A stretch of DNA of 64,000 bases from NCBI RefSeq assembly GCF_004362215.1, contig NZ_SNWR01000001.1:1674001-1738000 (forward strand), given 5' to 3'. The notes beneath the pieces are model-generated. The model was not told the DNA's origin and made no database searches. It worked only from the letters and a program-made list of their open reading frames with translations. Shown here one piece after another: positions 1 through 9,356 of this stretch; the stretch's first letter is position 1; every line of letters begins with the position of its first letter. The stretch is from Paractinoplanes brasiliensis (GTDB lineage Bacteria > Actinomycetota > Actinomycetes > Mycobacteriales > Micromonosporaceae). The translations under genes were made by a program, and so were the position numbers.

Positions 1-131
1 CTTAAAGCCTGACCGTTTCGTTCTCGCCGGCGGCGGGAGTCCTTCCGGTCGCGGCCGCCTTGGCGTATCCCAGCAGAGGCCGGAGGCGCGCCGAACGAGA
101 GCGCGGGCCACAGGCAGGCCGAACGGCGACG
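1..131. other. left-edge non-coding stretch
   Basis: No convincing gene is visible between the window edge and the stop codon of the RNase AS gene. Reading frames here are frame shadows of high-GC DNA. It could be the intergenic region before a neighbour outside the window. Confidence 0.4.
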
Positions 132-620
132 TCAGCCACCCATCGCGCGCCAGCGGGCCAGGTTGTGCCGGGCGTCGACCAGCGCGTCGTGCCGTCCGGA
201 CATGGCGGGCAGCGGCGGGCGGCCCTTGTCGTCCCACAGCTGACGCAGGTCCTTGGTGAAGCGCGGCAGGTCACGCGGCAGGGCCGGCATCGCGCCCCAC
301 AGCTGGGCCAGCGCGACGTGGTCGTAAGCGGCGAACCACGCCCACAGCTCGATCTGCTCGTCGCGTCCGGCGACCGGCTCCTTGAGGAACGCGTAGAGGT
401 CGTCGCGGATCCGCTCACGGGAGCGCCACGCCTTGTCGGACGGTGAGGGCAGCTTGTCGAGCACGTTGCGCCGGACCCAGGGAATGGCACGGCTGTCGTC
501 GAACTCCGTGCTGACCGCGTAGAACTCGCGGCCGAACTCGTCGACGACACCGATCGAGACCAGGTCGACCACGCGCCCGTCCTCGATGAACTCGCAGTCG
601 TAGAAATAGCGGTAGACCAT
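132..620 (-). CDS. 3'-5' exoribonuclease, RNase AS-like
   Basis: 162-residue protein resembling the DEDDh-fold exoribonuclease RNase AS, which trims poly(A) and other RNA 3' ends. The N-terminal FYDCEF supplies the first Asp/Glu pair (D8, E10). A middle AAYDHVAL segment and a C-terminal RHDALVDARHNL carry the remaining Asp/His ligands for two metal ions. Length matches the family (about 160-170 residues, compare M. tuberculosis Rv2179c). The ATG at 620 was chosen because conserved sequence begins at MVYRYFYD and an AGGATGGG ribosome-site-like stretch lies just upstream; a longer frame to 818 has no homologous look. The next gene on the strand, the phosphotransferase, ends 22 bp upstream. Confidence 0.85.
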   Translation of the reverse strand: MVYRYFYDCEFIEDGRVVDLVSIGVVDEFGREFYAVSTEFDDSRAIPWVRRNVLDKLPSPSDKAWRSRERIRDDLYAFLKEPVAGRDEQIELWAWFAAYDHVALAQLWGAMPALPRDLPRFTKDLRQLWDDKGRPPLPAMSGRHDALVDARHNLARWRAMGG

Positions 621-642
621 CGGGTCCCATCCTGGCCCATCG

Positions 643-1497
643 TCATCCGGGCGCCGACTCCAGGGCCTCCCGTGCGCGCCGCAGGCCCTTCGAGCACCCC
701 GCGCGGGCCGCCCGGTCGGCCTTGACGGCCCAGCGCAGGCGCAGCAGCACCGGCAGCGCGGCTTCGAGCTCCCCGGCCTCGACCGGACCCGCCGCCAGGT
801 AGCCGTCGAGCAGCTCACCCGCCCGCTGCGGGCCCCCGGCGTACAGCACGGCCGCCGCCACGTCGTACACCAGCGGGCCGACCCCGCTCGCCCCGCAGTC
901 GAGCAGGCCGGCGCGGCCGGTGCCGGGGTCGACCACGAAGACGCCGGGGGCGGGGTCGCCGTGCAGCACCCCGTACGTGAGCCGGTCCGTGATCGTCAGA
1001 CGGGTGGCGGCGGCCGCCGCGTCGGCCACGGCGGCCCGCAGCCACGGCTCGGCGTCGAGGTGGGCCGCCTCCGCGTCCAGCGGCTGCCAGGAGCGCAGGC
1101 CAGGGTGGTGGAAGCCCTGCAGGGCCCGGTGCACCGCCCCGAGGCGATCGCCCCACCACTGCTGGTCGACCGGGTCGCCGCCGTCGAGACGCCGGCCCGG
1201 CACGCGGTGCAGCACGGCGAGCGCCCCGGCCTCGGTCTGCGCGGTGAGGCCGCCGGCCAGGGTGCGTACGGGTTCACCGGCGGCGATGTCCCGGGCCCGC
1301 AGATGCTCGGTGGCGGCCAGGCCGGCCTCGACCGGGAGCCGGGCGCCGGTGTCGCACAGGCGCACGACGTACGTACGGCCTCCGGCTGTCACCTCCCATC
1401 CGCGCGAGAGCAGCACGTCGTCCAGGGCGATGATCTCGCGCGGCACGAGATGCCACTCGTCCCGCAGCGTTGATCGAAGAAGCTCAGCATCCGGCAC
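643..1497 (-). CDS. aminoglycoside phosphotransferase-like (APH fold) protein
   Basis: 284-residue protein with the APH/choline-kinase fold signature: a beta-rich N-terminal lobe (TYVVRL near residue 43), then HGD at about 179-181 (catalytic-loop Asp) and a later GLLDCG likely holding the metal-binding Asp. The usual HGDxxxxN Asn is replaced by Val (HGDPAPGV), so kinase activity is uncertain. The substrate cannot be read from sequence. Start set at GTG 1497: a GATAAT hexamer lies 6 nt upstream, fitting a leaderless transcript. An upstream GTG at 1569 would add 24 residues with no family resemblance and no ribosome site. Confidence 0.65.
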   Translation of the reverse strand: MPDAELLRSTLRDEWHLVPREIIALDDVLLSRGWEVTAGGRTYVVRLCDTGARLPVEAGLAATEHLRARDIAAGEPVRTLAGGLTAQTEAGALAVLHRVPGRRLDGGDPVDQQWWGDRLGAVHRALQGFHHPGLRSWQPLDAEAAHLDAEPWLRAAVADAAAAATRLTITDRLTYGVLHGDPAPGVFVVDPGTGRAGLLDCGASGVGPLVYDVAAAVLYAGGPQRAGELLDGYLAAGPVEAGELEAALPVLLRLRWAVKADRAARAGCSKGLRRAREALESAPG

Positions 1498-1503
1498 GGC
1501 GGG

Positions 1504-1509
1504 ATTATC
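1504..1509 (-). promoter_or_regulatory. -10 box GATAAT for leaderless phosphotransferase-like gene
   Basis: On the minus strand GATAAT is followed by 6 nt and the GTG start at 1497, placing the transcription start at or next to the start codon. Confidence 0.45.
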
Positions 1510-1598
1510 ACGGCAGAACAGGTAAATGCGACGGACTGGTTGGGCGACCCCCACATGAGGACCCCACACCGGGAACGTTCACTCATGGCATTCAGGTG

Positions 1599-1627
1599 TT
1601 TACAGATAGCGACCAGCGCGACATGAT
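1599..1627 (+). promoter_or_regulatory. candidate promoter of the Crp-type regulator
   Basis: TTTACA (1599-1604) and CATGAT (1622-1627) are separated by 17 nt, giving a sigma-70-like promoter about 135 nt before the GTG start at 1764. Judged by eye only. The untranslated leader would contain a strong purine-rich ribosome site at about 1747-1754. Confidence 0.3.
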
Positions 1628-1763
1628 CCTATGAGGCGCCGGCGGTACAGGTGCGCAGAAATGGCGCCGGTGGGTTGCTGTGTGCTAAGAGTGATCGTTC
1701 GCGTCGTGGGGCCGACGCGGCACGCTTTGCCGACACGGCCCCCACCGGGGGAGGGATGACGCC

Positions 1764-2456
1764 GTGGACCATCGCATGCCGGACAACGGCGACGCGCTGA
1801 CCGGCGTGGAGATGTTCGCCGGCCTGGAGCCGGACGTCCGGCAACGGGTCATCGCCACGGCAGTCCCGCGTACGTACCGCAAAGGACAGATCATCTTCGT
1901 CGAGCACGACCCCGGCGAATCCCTGATCATCCTGAAACGTGGCGCCGTCGCCATCTTCCGCACGGCCCCGACCGGGGAACGTGCGGTGCTCACCGTGGTC
2001 CGTCCGCCCGACGTGCTGGGCGAGGTGTCCCTTCTGGACGCGTCGGCCCGCAGCGCCTCGGCCGAGGCGATCGAGGACTGCCAGGCACTCACCCTGTCGC
2101 GGTCCGCGTTCATCGACCTGGTGCACGCGAACCCGCGCATCCTCGACGCGGTGATGCGCTCGGTCGGCGCGCTGATCCGGCGGCTGACCGAGCAGAACAC
2201 CGACCACGTCTTCCTCGACCTGCCCGGCCGGGTGGCCAAGACTCTGGTGCGGCTGGCCGGCGAGAGCCAGGCTCCGATGATCACGATCGAGCTCAACCAG
2301 AGCCAGCTGGCCGAGATGGCCGGCGGCTCACGGCAGAGCGTCAATCAGGCGATCGGCTCGTTCGCCAGCCGTGGCTGGCTGCGCACCGAGGGCCGCCGCA
2401 TCGTCGTCACCGATCTGCAGGCTCTGCGGCGTCGCGCTGGGATGAATGCGGCTTAG
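1764..2456 (+). CDS. Crp/Fnr-family transcriptional regulator
   Basis: 230-residue cyclic-nucleotide-binding regulator. Residues about 15-130 form the cNMP-binding beta roll, with GEVSLLD followed by ARSASAEA, close to the cAMP phosphate-binding cassette of Crp-like proteins. A dimerisation helix follows. The C-terminal winged helix-turn-helix (about 165-220) includes LNQSQLAEMAGGSRQSVNQAI, the typical HTH_Crp recognition helix. No Cys cluster for an Fnr-type Fe-S centre is present. GTG at 1764 is preceded by a GGGGGAGGG ribosome site; an in-frame ATG at 1776 is the alternative. The 3' end overlaps the convergent acyltransferase gene by 50 bp. Confidence 0.88.
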   Translation: MDHRMPDNGDALTGVEMFAGLEPDVRQRVIATAVPRTYRKGQIIFVEHDPGESLIILKRGAVAIFRTAPTGERAVLTVVRPPDVLGEVSLLDASARSASAEAIEDCQALTLSRSAFIDLVHANPRILDAVMRSVGALIRRLTEQNTDHVFLDLPGRVAKTLVRLAGESQAPMITIELNQSQLAEMAGGSRQSVNQAIGSFASRGWLRTEGRRIVVTDLQALRRRAGMNAA

Positions 2457-3135
2457 GAGCCTCGATCGTGGTTTTCAGCTTGGAAGCGTAGACGTCCACG
2501 TACTCGCGCCCGGAGAGCGCCATGAGCTCGAACATGATCTCGTCGGTGATGGCGCGCTCGACGAACCGGTCGCCCTTGGTGCTCTCGTAGCGGGAGAAGT
2601 CCAGCGGCGCGCCGAACCTCATGCGCACACGCTTGATCTTGGGCATGAGGGTGCCGGTGGGCTGGATCTCGTCGGTGTTGAGCAGCGCGACCGGCACGAC
2701 GACGGCCCCGCTCTCGAGCACCAGGCGGGCCACTCCGGTCTTGCCCCGATAGAGCCGCCCGTCCGGCGAGCGGGTGCCCTCGGGATAGATGCCCGCCACA
2801 CCGCCCTCGCGCAGCACCCGCAGCAGCGTGTCGAGGGCCGCCTGGGCAGCCTTTCCGCCCGAACGGTCCACCGGGATCGTCCCCGTTCCACTGAAGAACT
2901 GGCGCATGAGCCAGCCCTTGATCCCCTTGCCGGTGAAGTACTCCGCTTTGGCGACGAACGTCACCCTGCGGTCCACCACCAGGGGTGTGAAGATCGAGTC
3001 GGAGAACGACAGATGGTTGCAGGCCAGGATCACCGGCCCTGTCCGGGGCAGGTGCGACAGTCCGCGCACATCGGGGCGGAAGAGAAGCTTGAGCACGGGT
3101 CCGAGGACCACGAACTTGAGCAGCCAGTAGAACAC
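2407..3135 (-). CDS. 1-acyl-sn-glycerol-3-phosphate acyltransferase family (PlsC-like)
   Basis: 242-residue membrane-associated acyltransferase of the lysophosphatidic-acid acyltransferase family, predicted to transfer an acyl chain to a lysophospholipid or related acceptor at the inner membrane face. Block I NHLSFSD (the NHx4D catalytic motif) lies near residues 41-47, GTIPVDRS is block II and YPEGTRSPDG is block III. The N-terminal FYWLLKFVVLGPVLKLLF is a hydrophobic anchor. GTG at 3135 has AAGGA five bases upstream. In M. tuberculosis a similar gene (Rv2182c) lies in the same neighbourhood. The acceptor could be a mannolipid precursor instead of LPA. Confidence 0.85.
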   Translation of the reverse strand: MFYWLLKFVVLGPVLKLLFRPDVRGLSHLPRTGPVILACNHLSFSDSIFTPLVVDRRVTFVAKAEYFTGKGIKGWLMRQFFSGTGTIPVDRSGGKAAQAALDTLLRVLREGGVAGIYPEGTRSPDGRLYRGKTGVARLVLESGAVVVPVALLNTDEIQPTGTLMPKIKRVRMRFGAPLDFSRYESTKGDRFVERAITDEIMFELMALSGREYVDVYASKLKTTIEAPKPHSSQRDAAEPADR

Positions 3136-3264
3136 GGTGTCCTTCCCGGGACGTCCGAGCGTCTAGGAAGCGTACGAAGCGGGACGGCGCGCCACAACGC
3201 ACTCCCGCAACCTGTCCATGTCGTGTCACCATTCAAGGCACGGTCGGCGAGGGAGTGTGCAGGA

Positions 3265-4083
3265 GTGACAGCGGGTGGCGCCCGCCGCGGGCGGCGGGAC
3301 AACGGGCTCGACGCGGCCGATTACGCGGTCGCGGGCGACGTGGATCCGCGCGTCGGTGAACACTTACTCGACGTGCTGGCGGCCGGCGGGATCGCGGCAT
3401 ACCTGCAGCCCACGGCCGATCTCAATCCCATTCTGCGCGCCACCACCCTGCCCGCGCGGCCGATCGACCGGCTCTATGTCGACCGCGCCCACCTCGAGGT
3501 CGCCCGCGAGCATCTGCACCAGGTGACAGGGGGCGAGCCGCCCACGCCGCCGCCCGCCGATCCCACGTCCGAGCCGCGCACCGATGTCGATGTCGAGGCG
3601 GAGTGGGCCAAGATCGTGGCGGGCTTCCACACCACCGTCGACCCGACGTCCGAGCCGTGGCCCGCCTCCGAGAGCGTGGAACGGCCCAAGGAGCCACCGC
3701 GTACGGGTGGGCTCTCCAACGCGGCCGACTTCTCGGGCGTGTCGCTCAACCGTCGGCGCACCGACCCTCCGGCCGAGGAGCCGTCGCTGCTCGACGGCCT
3801 CGACACGTTCGGCAACGACCTGCCCGACGACGAGGACGACGAGGAGCGGTACATCCCGCCGCCGCCCCCGCCGCTGCCGCGCATCTCGAAGTACGCGGTC
3901 CTCGGCGTGCTCGGCGTGGTGGTCGGGTTCCTGCTCTTCCTGTTCCCGACGATGCTGCCGATCGACCGCGACTACGTGACGTTGCTCGGCTTCGCGGCCA
4001 TCGTCGGCGGCGCGGTGACGCTGGTCTGGCGGTTGCGTTCCGGTGACGACGAGGACGACTACGACGACGGCGCGGTGGTCTGA
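3265..4083 (+). CDS. acidic two-TM membrane protein of unknown function
   Basis: 272-residue protein I cannot assign to a pathway. The N-terminal about 85 residues (DNGLDAADYAVAGDVDPR onward) form a compact alpha/beta-looking region resembling small signal-transducer-like domains. A Pro/Asp/Glu-rich, probably disordered linker follows, ending in a run of eight prolines. Two adjacent membrane helices (YAVLGVLGVVVGFLLFLF and YVTLLGFAAIVGGAVTLVW) lie near the C terminus, then an acidic DDEDDYDD tail. GTG at 3265 is preceded by a GGCGAGGGAG stretch; the frame is open much further upstream but that part looks non-coding. Related Micromonosporaceae proteins have been labelled DUF308, from memory. 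Confidence 0.7.
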   Translation: MTAGGARRGRRDNGLDAADYAVAGDVDPRVGEHLLDVLAAGGIAAYLQPTADLNPILRATTLPARPIDRLYVDRAHLEVAREHLHQVTGGEPPTPPPADPTSEPRTDVDVEAEWAKIVAGFHTTVDPTSEPWPASESVERPKEPPRTGGLSNAADFSGVSLNRRRTDPPAEEPSLLDGLDTFGNDLPDDEDDEERYIPPPPPPLPRISKYAVLGVLGVVVGFLLFLFPTMLPIDRDYVTLLGFAAIVGGAVTLVWRLRSGDDEDDYDDGAVV

Positions 4084-4152
4084 GCGAGCCGCTTCCCGCG
4101 GTGTGAAATGTTCCATAGACCACTGTCGGTATATATCTGGGTAGCCATCCGA

Positions 4153-4158
4153 TAACCT
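4153..4158 (+). promoter_or_regulatory. -10 box TAACCT for leaderless otsA
   Basis: TAACCT ends 6 nt before the ATG at 4165. No Shine-Dalgarno sequence lies between, so a leaderless otsA mRNA is likely. Confidence 0.45.
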
Positions 4159-4164
4159 TCGGTG

Positions 4165-5550
<1,386 letters not shown>

Positions 5551-5562
<12 letters not shown>

Positions 5563-6321
5563 CTCCTTGGTCAGCCAGTCCAGGATCGCCTCGATCGGCT
5601 CGGCCCAGGCCACGTCCAGCAGCAGGTCATGGCCCATGCCGGGGAACAGCAGCGGCGCTCCGCCGTACCGGGTGGCGGTGCGGTCCAGCGACTTGCGCGG
5701 CACGACCCGGTCGTCGGGGCTGCCCACGACCAGCACGGGCGGGTCTCCGGCCGGGTCCGGCGCGGGTTTATGGGTGACCAGTTCACGGCGGGGCCGGGCG
5801 TCGAGCCGGTCGAGGATCTCGCGGGCACGCTCGTCGGGCAGGCCGGGTGAGAACAGCTGCTTGCGGTTGAGCCGCAGCCGGCCGCCGAAGATCGCGGGCA
5901 GCGTGCCGAACGGGTTGGTCCGCAACGCCGCCCACAACGTCGGCCTGCCGTCCATGACGGGCGCCGCCAGCACCGCCGCTCGCGCCGGGTAACGGCCCAT
6001 CGCGTACGCCACCACGAGCGCCCCCGTCCCGTGACCGACCAGCACCGTCTGGCGCGGCAGCGACGCGGCCACCTGCACGACGTCGTGAACGTGGGCCCGC
6101 AGGTCGCCGCCCGGGCGCGGGGTGAGCGCGTACGCCGGGAAGCCGCGGGCCGCCGTCGCGGGCAGCCAGTGCTCGGCGAACGCCCACGCTCCGTGACCGA
6201 GGCCGGGCACGAAGAGCAGCGGCGGCAGCTTGGCGTCGGTCTCCTCCGTCATCGAGACGACCTCACGCTCGACCGGCGGCACCGGATTGGTCCAGTCGTC
6301 GAAGCGCAGCACACCGGTCAT
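5551..6321 (-). CDS. alpha/beta hydrolase-fold protein lacking the nucleophile serine
   Basis: 256-residue alpha/beta hydrolase. The fold is clear: LLFVPGLGHGAWAF (oxyanion loop), the nucleophile elbow at about 96-100, an acid in GSPDDRVVP (about residue 205) and a His in GMGHDLLLD (about residue 230). The elbow reads GHGTG, so the usual Ser of GxSxG is Gly (codon GGG on the minus strand). Classical esterase chemistry is therefore unlikely unless the residue is supplied differently; a binding role or a cofactor-independent lyase-type role are alternatives. Its ATG overlaps the stop of the upstream monooxygenase by ATGA, implying translational coupling. Confidence 0.8.
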
Positions 6322-7670
6322 TTCGACGGCTCCATCTCACGCAGCAGACCTTCGACGGCCCGCAGGTAGTCGACGTGGTCGACCTCGAACCAGTGCCGCG
6401 GGCTCGGCACCACCCGCCGCCGCGACCAGCTCGCGAGCGGCCGGGTCGATTCCTTCTGCTGTACGGCCGTGGCGCGCTCGGCATCGGCGGCACGCAACCG
6501 CAGCCAGCGGGCGACGGCCACGCTCTGCCAGTGCGCCAGCGGGAACAGCCCGAAGTCGGCCTGCACCAGCCCCACCACGGCCAGTGTCGGGTGCTTGCGG
6601 GCGAACACGTGCAGGTGCAGGTCGGGCCGCCCGTCCTCGCCGGTGTCGAGCACCTCGGGGGCGAGGAACTCGAAACGCGGACGATAACCGGTGGCGGTGA
6701 TCACCAGCTCGGGCTCGATGCGGCTGCCGTCGGCGAGCACCACCGAGGCGCCGTCGAAGGCGGTCACATCGGGCACCGGCGTGATCCGCCCGTGGCCCAG
6801 GTAGTACGGGAGCTGGCTGTTGACGATGGGGTGACTCTCGTACGGGCGGTGAGTGGGCTCGGGCAGGCCGTAGCGGGTCAGGTCGCCGGTGGTCAGGGCG
6901 AGCGTCCGGCGATACAGCCACTGCCGGAGCCACAGCGGCAGGCGGAGCGCGAGCAAGCGGTCGTTGACCTGGTCGGCGGGGCGGCCGAACACGTACTTGG
7001 GCGCGTACCAGTAACCACGGCGGGTGGAGTGCCAGACCGTGGACGCCTGCTGGGCCGCCTCGACCGCGATGTCACAGCCGGTGTTGCCGCCGCCGATCAC
7101 CAGCACCTTGCGTTTGCGCAGCTGCGCCGGGTCCTTGAACTTGGCCGAGTGGATGAGCTGGCCGCCGAAGTCGCCGGGGATGTCCGGTTTGCGCGGCGCC
7201 CAGTTGTGCCCGTTCGCGATGACCACACCCGCGTACCGCTGCACCCGTGACGACCCACCGCCGGTGGACTGGGTGGTCACGTCCCAGCGTCCGTCGCCGG
7301 CCGGCACGACCGAGACGACCTCGGTGCCGAACCAGACGTCCCGCTCGAGGTCGAAATGCCGCGAATACCGCTCGAGATAGGACAGGACCCGATGGTGGTC
7401 CGGATAGTCGGGCCAGGTGTCCGGCATCGGGAAGTCGGGGAACTCGGTCAGCGGCCGCGACGAGATCAGGTGGGTGCCGGCGTAGACCGGGCTGCGGTCG
7501 TGCCGCCAGTTCCAGGCGCCGCCGACCGAGGTCTCGCGCTCGTAACAGTCCACCTCGAAGCCGTGCTCGCGCAGGTTCTTGATCGCGGCGAGACCGCTGG
7601 CGCCGGCGCCGATGACGCACACGGCGTCACGACGGTCGGCGACCTCGGGTCGGTCGGAATTGTCGGGCAC
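6318..7670 (-). CDS. flavin-containing monooxygenase
   Basis: 450-residue FAD/NADPH enzyme of the FMO / Baeyer-Villiger group. GAGASGLAA (about residue 22) is the FAD-binding GxGxxG. FGGQLIHSAKF matches the FMO fingerprint FxGxxxH. A second Rossmann motif, VIGGGNTGCDIA, binds NADPH. ITATGYRP is the conserved ATGY segment linking the domains. The substrate is not predictable from sequence. It lies at the end of a minus-strand run and is coupled to the hydrolase by a 4-bp overlap, so the pair probably acts in one oxidation route. Confidence 0.88.
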   Translation of the reverse strand: MPDNSDRPEVADRRDAVCVIGAGASGLAAIKNLREHGFEVDCYERETSVGGAWNWRHDRSPVYAGTHLISSRPLTEFPDFPMPDTWPDYPDHHRVLSYLERYSRHFDLERDVWFGTEVVSVVPAGDGRWDVTTQSTGGGSSRVQRYAGVVIANGHNWAPRKPDIPGDFGGQLIHSAKFKDPAQLRKRKVLVIGGGNTGCDIAVEAAQQASTVWHSTRRGYWYAPKYVFGRPADQVNDRLLALRLPLWLRQWLYRRTLALTTGDLTRYGLPEPTHRPYESHPIVNSQLPYYLGHGRITPVPDVTAFDGASVVLADGSRIEPELVITATGYRPRFEFLAPEVLDTGEDGRPDLHLHVFARKHPTLAVVGLVQADFGLFPLAHWQSVAVARWLRLRAADAERATAVQQKESTRPLASWSRRRVVPSPRHWFEVDHVDYLRAVEGLLREMEPSK

Positions 7671-7696
7671 CCGGCGATATTGCCAGAACCTGAGCC

Positions 7697-8374
7697 CTAC
7701 TCGGAAGGGACCAACAGGTCGGCGACCACCGGAAGATGATCACTGGCCCGGCGGGCCTGGTCGGACTCGACGACCTCGTACTTCTCGATCGTGATGTCGG
7801 GGGTGACGAAGATGCCGTCGATCCGCCGGTTCGGCAGCGTCGCCGGGAAGGTCGGAGAGGCTTCCCCGTACGAGGTGAAGCCGTCCTCGACCGTGCGCCA
7901 CGCGCCGCCGCCGGGGCCCTCGTTGAGGTCGGCCGCCGCGATCACCGGACCGTCGAGGCGGCTCAGCTCCTGCTTCCACAGCGCCGCCTGGGCGGGCCGC
8001 TCGGTGGGGTCGGTCGCCAGATGCGAGCCCGAGACGGTGAACCGGCCCCCGCGCACCGACCCCCGGGCGAACGCGGCGCCGCGCAGATGCCGGCCCGGGG
8101 TGAGCGGGTAGCGCATGCACCAGGTGTCGTGCACCGCCACCCGCAGGCTCACCAGCAGCAGATTGCCCAGCGAGGGCAGACCGCCGGCGGCCACCACCAG
8201 ACCCAGGTCGCCGGCGAGGGCCGCGCACTTGTGCCGCCACCGGAACCGGCGCGGCGCCTCCTGCATCACCAGGACGTCGGGCGCCAGGTCGCGGATCAGG
8301 CCGACCAGGGCGGCCCGGTCGTCCTTGAGGCCGTGGACGTTGTAGCTGACCACCCGCAGCGAGGCGCCGGGCAT
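7697..8374 (-). CDS. endonuclease/exonuclease/phosphatase (EEP) family protein
   Basis: 225-residue EEP-superfamily hydrolase (DNase I, AP endonuclease and phosphodiesterase fold). RVVSYNVHGLKDD carries the first Asn, APDVLVMQEA the metal-binding Glu, SGSHLATDP and AAADLNEG the Asp/Asn pair, RRIDGIFV the conserved Asp, and SDHLPVVADL the catalytic Asp-His. The substrate could be nucleic acid, a phospholipid or an inositol phosphate. No signal peptide is seen, so it is probably cytosolic. ATG 8374 begins MPGASLRVVSYN; it lies 19 bp after the glucokinase stop, suggesting co-transcription. Confidence 0.82.
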   Translation of the reverse strand: MPGASLRVVSYNVHGLKDDRAALVGLIRDLAPDVLVMQEAPRRFRWRHKCAALAGDLGLVVAAGGLPSLGNLLLVSLRVAVHDTWCMRYPLTPGRHLRGAAFARGSVRGGRFTVSGSHLATDPTERPAQAALWKQELSRLDGPVIAAADLNEGPGGGAWRTVEDGFTSYGEASPTFPATLPNRRIDGIFVTPDITIEKYEVVESDQARRASDHLPVVADLLVPSE

Positions 8375-8393
8375 CCTGGTGACCTCCGCCGTC

Positions 8394-9344
8394 TCAGATG
8401 CGCCGGGCCAGGTCGGCCGCGCCGACCACGCCGGCCGTGTTGCCCGTCTCGGCCGCCCGCACCTCGGCCACCGGGAACCGGCCGCGCTGCTCGAGCTGGT
8501 CGCGATAGGTGTTGCGGGTCGGGGCCATGAGCAGCTCGCCGGCGTCGACCACGCCCCCGCCGACCACCAGGATCTGCGGGTCGAAGCTCTGCGCCAGGTC
8601 GGCCATCGCCACACCCAGCCAGTAGCCGATCTGGCCGAACGCGTCGCAGGCCACGCCGTCGCCCGCCCGGGCCGCTTCGGTGATCTGGCGGCCGGTGATC
8701 GCCAGCGGGTCACCGCCGGCCAGCTCCAGCAGCTTCGCGGCACGGTGCGGTTCCTGCCGCGCGCCCGCCCGCGCGAACCGGACCAGCGCGTTGCCGCTGG
8801 CGTACTGCTCGAGGCAGCCGAGCCGGCCGCAGCCGCACGGGTGGCCGTCGGGCACCGACTGGATGTGGCCGAGCTCCCCCGCGATGCCGTTGGCGCCCCG
8901 CCACAGCCTGCCGCTCAGCACGATGCCGCCACCGATCCCGGTGCCCACGGTGATCATCACCATGGAGTCGTCCGCCTCACGGGCCACGCCGTACCGGAAC
9001 TCGGCCCAGGCGGCCACGTTGGCGTCGTTCTCGAGCACGGTGGGCAGGCCGACAGCCTTGCTCACGTAGTCGCGCAGCGGCTCGTCCCGCCAGGCCAGGT
9101 TGGGGGCGAACAGCACGGTCGCCCCGGGCGCGTCGATCCACGCCGCCGCCCCGATGCCGACCGCGACCGCCTGCGGGAACTGCTGCGCCAGCTCGGCCGC
9201 CACCTCGACGATCGTGTCCCGGGTGCCCGCCGGGTCCTCGGCGGGGGTGTCCCGCCGGTTCGAAGCCAGCACGGTGCCGTGCTCGTCAACCACCCCACCG
9301 GCCACCTTCGTGCCGCCGACGTCGACTCCGATGGTCAGCGTCAC
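8394..9344 (-). CDS. glkA: ROK-family glucokinase
   Basis: 316-residue ROK kinase expected to phosphorylate glucose with ATP at the entry of glycolysis. The N-terminal IGVDVGGTKVAGG is the phosphate-1 loop. ENDANVAAWAE holds the catalytic Asp region and VGTGIGGGIV the phosphate-2 loop. The zinc site of ROK proteins is complete: an upstream GELGHI His and CGCGRLGCLEQ. Streptomyces glkA, linked to carbon-catabolite repression, sits in a comparable neighbourhood beside an SRPBCC protein. Spacing of 12-19 bp on both sides suggests an operon. Confidence 0.92.
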   Translation of the reverse strand: MTLTIGVDVGGTKVAGGVVDEHGTVLASNRRDTPAEDPAGTRDTIVEVAAELAQQFPQAVAVGIGAAAWIDAPGATVLFAPNLAWRDEPLRDYVSKAVGLPTVLENDANVAAWAEFRYGVAREADDSMVMITVGTGIGGGIVLSGRLWRGANGIAGELGHIQSVPDGHPCGCGRLGCLEQYASGNALVRFARAGARQEPHRAAKLLELAGGDPLAITGRQITEAARAGDGVACDAFGQIGYWLGVAMADLAQSFDPQILVVGGGVVDAGELLMAPTRNTYRDQLEQRGRFPVAEVRAAETGNTAGVVGAADLARRI

Positions 9345-9356
9345 GCTGCCGTCCCC

